The position numbers and the translations under genes are program-made. This document shows, piece by piece, positions 58,288-64,000 of a stretch of 64,000 bases of DNA. Below the pieces are notes generated by a model. The model was not told where the DNA came from, searched no databases, and was given only the letters and a program-made list of their open reading frames with translations. The stretch's first letter is position 1. Each line of letters starts with the position of its first letter. Origin of the DNA: Microtetraspora sp. NBRC 13810 (GTDB taxonomy: Bacteria; Actinomycetota; Actinomycetes; Streptosporangiales; Streptosporangiaceae); the NCBI RefSeq assembly GCF_030268685.1, contig NZ_BSRQ01000018.1, forward strand, positions 124,001 to 188,000, read 5' to 3'.

Positions 58288-59514
58288 CTACGCCCCGGGA
58301 ACCGCCGCGACGACGTCGATCTCGATCAGCAGGCCGGGCCGGAAGAGCCGCGGCACCTCGACCGTGGTGCTGGCCGGAGGCTCGCCGGTGATCCGCCGGG
58401 TGCGCACCTCGGCGTACTCTTCCAGCAGGTCCATGTCGGTCAGATGGGTCCTGATGAAGGTGATGTCGCCGAACGTGCAGCCCTGGTCGGCCAGGATGCG
58501 TTCCAGGCAGTCGAAGACGAACTCCGCCTGCCGTGTCATGTCCCCCTCGCCGACCACCGCGCCGTCCGCGTCCAGGGCCACCTGGCCGGAGACGAACAGC
58601 AGGTTCCCCGACCTGACCGCGTGCGAATAGCGGCCGTTGGTGGGCGGCACGGTGGCCGGGTTGATCCGGACCGGGCCGGTCCGGGCCGCGTTCCCGTGCG
58701 GCGCGGGGGCGGTCCGCGCGGCCTGGACGATCGCGGTCACGTCGTGGTCGGCGAAGCCGTCGCCGGCCGCCCGCAGCAGCCGGTCCCTGGCCGCGCCGGC
58801 CAGCGTCTGGACCTCGTGCGAGGCCAGCACCAGGTCCTTGGCGGCCAGCCTGAGCGCGTACCGGGGCTCCGGCGGCCCGGACTCCGCGACCGGGCGCAGC
58901 CGGACGGCCACCCCGGCCAGCATGGTGCCCTCCAGCACGTCCAGCAGCAGCCCCTGGTCCACGCCCTGCGCCTCGGCGTAGGCGAGCGTCTCGGCCAGCA
59001 GCACCTGCGCGGGCACGATCGCGCTCATGACGGCCAGCTTCAGCGCCGCCCCCGCGCCCAGCGGCCCGGCCTCGCGCACGACGCCGAACACCTCCAGCAC
59101 CTCGCGGCAGGGCGTCACGTTCCCGCCCGCGAGGATCACCAGCTCGCCCGCCGCGGCGGGCTGGACGCTGCCCAGCACGGGCGCGTCCACCAGGTCCACG
59201 TCGGCCGGCAGCAACGCGCGCACCCGGGCCACCGCCTCCGGCCCGATGGTGGACATCTCGACCACCAGCGTGCCCGGACGCGGCCGTACCGAGCCCAGCA
59301 CCTCCTGCACGGCGGCGGGGTCGCTGAGCATGGTGATGACGAGATCGGCGTCCGCCACGGCCTCCGCCGCGGTGGCGGCCACCGCCGCCCCGGGCAGCGG
59401 CCTGGGCGTGCGGTTCCACCCGGTCACCCTGTGCCCGGCCTCGACGAGCCGCGCCGCCATCGGGGCGCCCATCCGGCCCAGGCCGAGAAATGCGATATGG
59501 GAATAGTTGCTCAC
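58288..59514 (-). CDS. fusion of beta-hydroxyacid dehydrogenase and RidA-like domain
   Basis: This 408-residue two-domain protein has residues 1-285 as an NAD(P)-dependent beta-hydroxyacid dehydrogenase: IAFLGLGRMGAPMAARLVEAGH, VITMLSDPAAV, STIGPEA, DAPVLGSVQPAAAGELVILAGG (in parts) and the catalytic Lys in GAALKLAVMSA. Residues 290-408 form a RidA/YjgF domain with SHAVRSGNLLFVSGQVALDADG and VEVPRLFRPGLLIEIDVVAAV. The arginine essential for RidA deaminase activity (ARSC in E. coli) is replaced (PAST). The natural fusion suggests that a dehydrogenation product with a reactive enamine/imine is handled in cis. GTG 59514 has AGGG upstream. It is divergent from a LysR gene. Confidence 0.88.
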   Translation of the reverse strand: MSNYSHIAFLGLGRMGAPMAARLVEAGHRVTGWNRTPRPLPGAAVAATAAEAVADADLVITMLSDPAAVQEVLGSVRPRPGTLVVEMSTIGPEAVARVRALLPADVDLVDAPVLGSVQPAAAGELVILAGGNVTPCREVLEVFGVVREAGPLGAGAALKLAVMSAIVPAQVLLAETLAYAEAQGVDQGLLLDVLEGTMLAGVAVRLRPVAESGPPEPRYALRLAAKDLVLASHEVQTLAGAARDRLLRAAGDGFADHDVTAIVQAARTAPAPHGNAARTGPVRINPATVPPTNGRYSHAVRSGNLLFVSGQVALDADGAVVGEGDMTRQAEFVFDCLERILADQGCTFGDITFIRTHLTDMDLLEEYAEVRTRRITGEPPASTTVEVPRLFRPGLLIEIDVVAAVPGA

Positions 59515-59561
59515 GTCGTTCGACCCTAGGGGTGCCTTCCGCATCCCACCAGCGACCACAT

Positions 59562-59578
59562 CGCATGTCAGGCATGCG
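59562..59578. promoter_or_regulatory. inverted repeat, likely LysR-regulator site
   Basis: CGCATG-TCAGG-CATGCG is a 17-bp inverted repeat between the divergent dehydrogenase/RidA and LysR genes, 47 bp from one start and 11 bp from the other. LysR-type regulators often bind such interrupted palindromes next to their own promoter. It overlaps the predicted leader of the LysR gene. Confidence 0.55.
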
Positions 59579-59588
59579 GAGGAGGAAT

Positions 59589-60608
59589 GTGTTCGAGACC
59601 GACGCCCTCGTCATCTTCGACGCGGTGGCCCGCACCGGCTCCTTCACCGCCGCCGCAGAGGAACTCGGCTACACGCAGTCCGCGGTGTCCCGCCGCATCG
59701 CCACGCTGGAACGCGAGGCGGGCGGCCCGCTCTTCGAGCGCCTGCCCAGGGGTGTACGGCTGACGCCGGCGGGCGAGACGCTGCGCGGGCACGCCCGGGC
59801 CGCGCTCGCCCGGCTGCGCCGGGCGGAGGAGGAGCTGGCCGCGATCCACGGCGGCACCGGCGGCCGGCTGCGGATCGGCGCGTTCGCCACCGCCAACGCC
59901 GCCTTGGTCCCCGCCGCGCTGCGCGAGTTCCGGCGCACCCGGCCGGAGGTCGAGATCTCCCTCACCGAGGGCTACAGCGACGCCCTGATGGAACGCCTCC
60001 GCGACGGCGCCCTCGACCTGGCCGTGGTCGGCGACTACCCGGCCGGGCTGCCGGCCGGCGGCTTCGCCGAGGTCGTCGCGCTGCTGGAGGACGAACTCCT
60101 GGTCGCGCTGCACCGGGACCACCCGCTGGCCGCCGGCGGGGACGTCGTCGACCTGCGCGACCTGCGCGAGGAGACCTGGATCGAGGGCGCCGGCTGGGTC
60201 GAGGGGCCCGCCGGGCGGCCGAGCACGCTCACGGAGTCCTGCGCCAGGGCGGGATTCGTGCCGAAGGTGGGCGTGCGGATCGCGGAGTGGACGGGCAAGC
60301 TCGGCTTCGTCGCCGCCGGGCTCGGCGTCGCCCTGGTGCCCGCGCTGGCGCTGCCCGCCGTACGGGCCGACGTCGCGATCAGGTCGCTGGGGGAGCAGGC
60401 CCCGCGGCGCACCGTGTACGCCGCCCTGCCGTACGGGCCCGCGCTGCCCGCCGCCCGCGCCCTGCTGGGCGCCCTCACCGTGACGGCCCGCCGGATCGCG
60501 GCCCTGGGCGGGGAGGCCCCCGCGCCCGGCGGTGGTGCCCCGCCCGGCGGTGGTGCCACGTCCGGCGGTGGTGCCCCGTCCGGCGGAATCCGGCCTGTTG
60601 GACAATAG
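59589..60608 (+). CDS. LysR family transcriptional regulator
   Basis: This 339-residue regulator has an N-terminal winged helix: VIFDAVARTGSFTAAAEELGYTQSAVSRRIATLE (in parts), with LFERLPRGVRLTPAGE, followed by a substrate-binding domain starting GRLRIGAFATANAALVPAAL. The C-terminus is extended by a Gly/Pro/Ala repeat (GGGAPPGGGATSGGGAPSGG) encoded by an 18-bp DNA repeat. GTG 59589 has a strong GGAGGAGG site; the frame upstream is unconserved. It probably controls the divergent dehydrogenase/RidA fusion. The inducer is unknown. Confidence 0.9.
   Translation: MFETDALVIFDAVARTGSFTAAAEELGYTQSAVSRRIATLEREAGGPLFERLPRGVRLTPAGETLRGHARAALARLRRAEEELAAIHGGTGGRLRIGAFATANAALVPAALREFRRTRPEVEISLTEGYSDALMERLRDGALDLAVVGDYPAGLPAGGFAEVVALLEDELLVALHRDHPLAAGGDVVDLRDLREETWIEGAGWVEGPAGRPSTLTESCARAGFVPKVGVRIAEWTGKLGFVAAGLGVALVPALALPAVRADVAIRSLGEQAPRRTVYAALPYGPALPAARALLGALTVTARRIAALGGEAPAPGGGAPPGGGATSGGGAPSGGIRPVGQ
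60525..60586 (+). repeat. 3 x 18-bp repeat at the 3' end of the LysR gene
   Basis: Units 60525-60542, 60543-60560 and 60561-60578 follow the form YCCGGCGGTGGTGCCMCG, with a partial fourth to 60586. They code for repeated Pro/Ser-Gly-Gly-Gly-Ala units at the regulator's C-terminus. Confidence 0.92.
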
Positions 60609-60612
60609 GCGC

Positions 60613-61617
60613 GTGCATCGCAGTTTCGCTCATATGGGCGGCGTGCTGGCCACCGGCCTGCGCGACGTCACCGCCGACCTCGCGGCCCTGGACGGGACCG
60701 GCTGGTGGGCCGTGGTGGTGGACTACGAGGGCAAGGTCACCTGCGCCCGGTTCGACCGGGTGCGGCCGGCGCCGCTGCCGTCCCCGGCGGCCCCGTGGCG
60801 CGGGCCCGCCCCCGGCTCGTGGCGCACCTCGCTGGACCAGGCGGCCTACGAGGCGGGCGTGGCGCGGATCCGGGAGCACATCGAGCGCGGCGAGGTCTAC
60901 CAGGCGAACCTGTGCCGCGTGCTCACCGCGGAACTGCCCGCGGGACAGGACCCGGCGGCCCTGGCCGTACGGCTGGCGCGCCGCCACCCGGCCCCGTACG
61001 CCGCCACCCTCAGCCTGCCGGACCGCGCGGTCGTCTCCGCCTCCCCCGAGCTCTACCTGAGCAGGGACGGCGAGGTCGTCGAGTCCCGGCCGATCAAGGG
61101 CACCGGGCGCACCGAGGACGACCTGCTGGAGAAGGACCGCGCCGAGAACGTGATGATCGTCGACCTGGTCCGCAACGACCTGGCCCGGGTATCCGAACCA
61201 GGTTCGGTCACAGTGCCCGCGCTGTGCGCCGTGGAACGGCACCCCGGCCTGGTGCACCTCGTCTCGACCGTGCGGTCCAGGCTGGCCGCGGGGAACGGCT
61301 GGCCGGAGCTGTTCGCGGCGACCTTCCCGCCCGGCTCGGTGACCGGCGCGCCGAAATCATCCGCGCTGCGGATCATCAACGAGGTCGAACCCGAGCCCCG
61401 GGGGCCTTACTGTGGAGCCGTGGGCTGGGTCGATGCCGACCGGCGCACGGCCGGGCTGGCCGTGGGCATCCGCACCTTCTGGATGGAGCACCGCCTGATC
61501 CGTTTCGGCACCGGTGCGGGCATCACCTGGGGGTCCGACCCCAGGCGAGAATGGCAGGAGACGGAGCTCAAGGCGTCCCGGCTCATCGGTTTGGCATCCA
61601 CGGGAGGACACAGATGA
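60613..61617 (+). CDS. pabB: aminodeoxychorismate synthase component I (chorismate-binding)
   Basis: This 334-residue chorismate enzyme converts chorismate and ammonia to aminodeoxychorismate for folate synthesis. It has the conserved catalytic core YEAGVARIREHIERGEVYQANLCR (read in parts), SPELYL, SRPIKGTGRT, LVRNDLARV, FPPGSVTGAPK and FGTGAGITWGSDP. The usual N-terminal region of full-length PabB/TrpE is short here, as in a common bacterial subgroup. No ribosome site precedes GTG 60613; GACAAT at 60601-60606 suggests a leaderless mRNA. It overlaps pabC by 4 bp. The glutaminase subunit is elsewhere. Confidence 0.88.
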   Translation: MHRSFAHMGGVLATGLRDVTADLAALDGTGWWAVVVDYEGKVTCARFDRVRPAPLPSPAAPWRGPAPGSWRTSLDQAAYEAGVARIREHIERGEVYQANLCRVLTAELPAGQDPAALAVRLARRHPAPYAATLSLPDRAVVSASPELYLSRDGEVVESRPIKGTGRTEDDLLEKDRAENVMIVDLVRNDLARVSEPGSVTVPALCAVERHPGLVHLVSTVRSRLAAGNGWPELFAATFPPGSVTGAPKSSALRIINEVEPEPRGPYCGAVGWVDADRRTAGLAVGIRTFWMEHRLIRFGTGAGITWGSDPRREWQETELKASRLIGLASTGGHR

Positions 61618-62444
61618 ACGTACCGGTATGGGTCAACGGGCAGTTGCTGGATCCGGAGCGGGCGACGGTCTCCGTCTTCGACCACGGCCTCATGGTGGGC
61701 GACGGCGTGTTCGAGACCGTCAAGTGCGTCGGCGGCGAGTCCTTCGCGCTGACCCGGCACCTCGACCGGCTCAGGCTCTCCGCGCAGCGGATGGACCTGC
61801 CCGAGCCCGACGTGGCCGCGATCGCCGACGGCGTGCGCGCCTGCCTGGCCGCGGCGCCCGCATGGCCGCTCGGCCGGATCCGGATCACCTACACCAGCGG
61901 CCCGGGGCCGCTCGGCTCCGACCGCGGCGACGCGGGCACCACCGCCGTCGTGATCGTCGGCGAGCAGAAGCCGTTCCCCGAGACGGGAGACGTCACCGTG
62001 GTGCCCTGGCCGCGCAACGAGCGGGGCGCGCTGGCCGGGGTGAAGAGCACCTCCTACGGCGACAACGCCAAGGCGCTCGCCTATGCCAAGGCGCGCGGCG
62101 GCGGCGAGGCGATCTTCGGCAACCTCGCCGGCGACCTGTGCGAGGGCACCGGCAGCAACATCTTCATCGTCAGGGACGGGCGCCTGGTCACCCCGACCCT
62201 CGCCTCCGGCTGCCTGGCGGGCGTCACCCGGGCCCTGACCCTGGAGTGGTGCGGCGGCAGCGAGGAGGACGTCCCGCTGTCCGCGCTGTACGAGGCGCAG
62301 GAGGCGTTCCTGACCTCCACGACCCGGGACATCCAGCCGATCCGGCTGGTGGACGGCACGGCGCTGCCGGTCGCGCCCGGCCCGATCACCACCAAGGCCA
62401 TGCGGGTCTTCGCCGAGCGCTCCGCCGCCGACCTCGACCCGTGA
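61614..62444 (+). CDS. pabC: aminodeoxychorismate lyase (class IV aminotransferase fold)
   Basis: This 276-residue PLP enzyme releases pyruvate from aminodeoxychorismate to yield p-aminobenzoate. It shows VWVNGQLLDPERATVSVFDHGLMVGDGVFET (in parts), RIRITYTSGPG, the PLP lysine in GVKSTSYGDNAKAL, EGTGSNIFIV and SGCLAGVTRA. The ATG start overlaps the pabB stop, making a two-gene folate operon. Branched-chain or D-amino acid aminotransferases share the fold, but the pabB neighbour makes the assignment likely. The stop codon is repeated once in a 14-bp direct repeat. Confidence 0.88.
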   Translation: MNVPVWVNGQLLDPERATVSVFDHGLMVGDGVFETVKCVGGESFALTRHLDRLRLSAQRMDLPEPDVAAIADGVRACLAAAPAWPLGRIRITYTSGPGPLGSDRGDAGTTAVVIVGEQKPFPETGDVTVVPWPRNERGALAGVKSTSYGDNAKALAYAKARGGGEAIFGNLAGDLCEGTGSNIFIVRDGRLVTPTLASGCLAGVTRALTLEWCGGSEEDVPLSALYEAQEAFLTSTTRDIQPIRLVDGTALPVAPGPITTKAMRVFAERSAADLDP

Positions 62445-62466
62445 CCGCCCGCCCGTGACCGCCCGC
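62439..62466 (+). repeat. 2 x 14-bp direct repeat over the pabC stop codon
   Basis: CCGTGACCGCCCGC occurs at 62439-62452 and 62453-62466. The first copy contains the TGA stop of pabC, so the stop and its context are duplicated. Confidence 0.9.
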
Positions 62467-62496
62467 GGCGGCGCGCCCTTCCCGGCCGCGCCGCCG
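62466..62496. terminator. GC-rich hairpin between pabC and the lipoprotein gene
   Basis: Arms CGGCGGCGCG and CGCGCCGCCG pair over 10 bp around an 11-base loop. It lies between the stops of two convergent genes. Confidence 0.7.
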
Positions 62497-62503
62497 TCCG
62501 CGG

Positions 62504-63913
62504 TCACTCGGCGTAGGACATCTGGGTCTGCACGTTGAACCCGTCCATTCTGACCTTCTTGGCGGGGTCGGTCAGCGGGTCGTTGATCTCGATCACGTCC
62601 AAGCCCTTGGTGATGTCGCTGGAGTAGATGTAGCCGTTGTAGTAGTAGGCCGACCAGGAGCCGCCGAGCTCCTCGTCCCCGTCGATCGGGCCGCGCTCGA
62701 AGAAGCCGATCTCCACCGGCCGGTCCGCGTCGGTGAAGTCCCAGATCGAGACGCCGCCCTGGTACCACGACTGCACCATCAGGTCCTTGCCCGGGACCGG
62801 GATCAGCGAGCCGTTGTGCGCCACGCAGTTCTCGGTCGGGGTCTGGTCACGCGGGATCTTGAAGTAGCCGCGCAGCGTGAGCGTGCCGTCCTTCAGGTCG
62901 TAGATCGCGTTGGCGCCCTTGGTACGCGGGGTGTCGCGGTCGCAGGTGGAGGTGACGCCGCCGCCCAGCTCGTCGGCGAACACGACCTTGGAGGCGTCGT
63001 CGTCGAACGTCGCCGAGTGCCAGATCGAGAAGTTCCGCTCGTCCCTGAGCCGCTGGAGCAGCTTGGGGGCGACCGGATCGGAGATGTCCAGCAGGACCCC
63101 GTCGCCGAAGCAGGCGGCCGCCGCGAGGTCCTTCTCCGGGTAGGCCGTGATGTCGTGGCAACCGGAGATCGTCGCGGTGTCCGGGGTGGTGCTCTGGTCC
63201 TGCGGGAACAGCCGGGGCTCGGCGACCACCCTGGACCTCGTCGGGTCGCCCACCGGCACCTCCACGATGGAGATCGTGTTGTGCGGCGGCGCGCACGTCC
63301 GAGACGGCTCGACCGGCCCGGGTGAGGAGACGTAGAGGTAGAGGGTGTCGCCGGTCTCGCCCGGCACGACCGAGTGGGTGTGCGAGCCGCAGGAGGTGGC
63401 GACCGACGAGACGTACCTCGGGCGGGCCTTGTCGCTCACGTCGAAGATCCTGACGCCCTCCCAGCCCTCGTCCGGATCGCCTCCCAGCCGGCTCTCGCAG
63501 GTGGCGTCGGAACGCGGGTCGTCCACGGACAGGAAAAGCAGGTTTCCGCTGACCGAAATGTCGTTCTGGCCACCCGGGCAGAGCACCTGGCTCACCGTGA
63601 CGGGCTTCGCCGGGTCGCTGATGTCGAACACCGTGAAGCCATCGTAGTTACCGACATATGCGTAGTCGCCGCCGAACGCGAGGTCGGTCCCCCAGGACCG
63701 CGGGCCGTCGAGGGGCTCGGCGGGCGGCACGTTCGTCACCAGCCTGACGTTGTCGCTGGTACGGATCTCGTCGGGGCCCAGCGCGTCGCCGCTCGCCCCG
63801 GCCGCCGGACCGCTCGTCCCACCCGGCGGCGACCCGTCCGGCTCCGCCGAGCAGGCCGTGGCCAGCAGCAGCGCCGTCGCCACACTCAGGCCGATCGATC
63901 GAGCCTTTCTCAC
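62504..63913 (-). CDS. LVIVD-repeat (beta-propeller-like) lipoprotein
   Basis: This 469-residue lipoprotein has lipobox ATAC (Cys21) and a Gly/Pro/Ser-rich linker to about residue 45. The rest is made of repeats of the LVIVD/choice-of-anchor type, each with a YAYVGNYDGFTVFDISDP-like strand: examples are GVRIFDVSDKARP, GVLLDISDPVAP, GVSIWDFTDADRP and GLDVIEINDP. These probably build a beta-propeller on the outer face of the membrane. Several Cys and His residues (SCGSHTHSVV and GCHDIT) could bind metal. GTG 63913 has GGGGGAAGA upstream. The ligand or partner is unknown. Confidence 0.85.
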   Translation of the reverse strand: MRKARSIGLSVATALLLATACSAEPDGSPPGGTSGPAAGASGDALGPDEIRTSDNVRLVTNVPPAEPLDGPRSWGTDLAFGGDYAYVGNYDGFTVFDISDPAKPVTVSQVLCPGGQNDISVSGNLLFLSVDDPRSDATCESRLGGDPDEGWEGVRIFDVSDKARPRYVSSVATSCGSHTHSVVPGETGDTLYLYVSSPGPVEPSRTCAPPHNTISIVEVPVGDPTRSRVVAEPRLFPQDQSTTPDTATISGCHDITAYPEKDLAAAACFGDGVLLDISDPVAPKLLQRLRDERNFSIWHSATFDDDASKVVFADELGGGVTSTCDRDTPRTKGANAIYDLKDGTLTLRGYFKIPRDQTPTENCVAHNGSLIPVPGKDLMVQSWYQGGVSIWDFTDADRPVEIGFFERGPIDGDEELGGSWSAYYYNGYIYSSDITKGLDVIEINDPLTDPAKKVRMDGFNVQTQMSYAE

Positions 63914-64000
63914 TCTTCCCCCATCCGATGTGGCCGGCCACGCCGCCGGCCGGTGATCCGTACCCCAATATGGAAGCTATGTCGACGAGCGGTCCGACGC

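Overview
The window is a 64 kb stretch of very GC-rich chromosomal DNA with the gene style of a filamentous actinomycete. The signs are many GTG and TTG starts, apparent leaderless starts, carbohydrate ABC operons that lack their own ATPase, an actinobacterial-type integration host factor, an iron box of the DmdR/IdeR kind and a xylan-regulator-type CGAAA/TTTCG operator pair. A member of the Streptosporangiales (Nonomuraea, Streptosporangium and relatives) fits, but that placement is inference. No rRNA, CRISPR array, intact insertion sequence or origin was seen. Five tRNA genes lie in two related clusters 38 kb apart.

Layout. 1-1856: end of an oligopeptide-type ABC transporter (permease tail and two ATPases, apparently coupled through a 17-codon minicistron). 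1920-9039: a lipoprotein, an alditol-oxidase-like flavoenzyme, a phosphoesterase/phosphopantetheinyl transferase pair resembling mycobacterial PptH/PptT, an LLM oxidoreductase, a secreted protein, an aldo/keto reductase and a PPOX flavoprotein. 9223-12468: a GH115 alpha-glucuronidase behind two xylan-type operators. 12517-17330: a short-chain dehydrogenase, a racemase remnant, an M20 peptidase, an MFS exporter and a decayed pentapeptide-repeat gene. 17433-17699: tRNA Gly-Cys-Val. 17772-29706: an ACT protein, dusB, a TAXI-type TRAP transporter, a DUF3516 helicase, a coiled-coil repeat protein, and an acyltransferase-3 gene divergent from a NarL-type two-component system. 29722-30705: mIHF and a GlcG/HbpS-like protein.

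30908-42383 is the most distinctive part. A LacI regulator with two perfect GTAAACGTTTAC operators is followed, with overlapping or nearly touching reading frames, by two sugar-type ABC permeases, a binding lipoprotein, four different ADP-ribosylglycohydrolase-family proteins, a ribokinase-like kinase, a family III CoA-transferase and a citrate-lyase-beta/HpcH-type lyase. It reads as one pathway: import a ribosylated (or similar) compound, split the glycosidic bond, phosphorylate the sugar, and activate and cleave an acid aglycone. The substrate cannot be deduced from the sequence.

42454-50877: a DUF2203 protein, a formylglycine-generating enzyme whose probable client sulfatase is 2.6 kb away, a nucleotidyltransferase, a siderophore-interacting protein with an iron box, a septum-formation-like protein and a purple-acid-phosphatase-like enzyme. 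50993-55493: a NicO-type nickel/cobalt exporter with a long His-Gly tract, a fasciclin protein, a holin-like membrane protein fused to a PAS domain, its coiled-coil partner and a PIG-L deacetylase. 55553-55804: a second tRNA cluster (Gly-Val) with its own hairpin terminator. 55942-63913: an ArsR-type regulator, histidine ammonia-lyase, an unusual beta-hydroxyacid-dehydrogenase/RidA fusion divergent from a LysR gene, pabB-pabC, and an LVIVD-repeat lipoprotein.

A recurring oddity is short tandem repeats that start at, or contain, the stop codon of a gene (near 6536, 30298, 43884, 50877 and 62444), with unit lengths of 11 to 21 bp.
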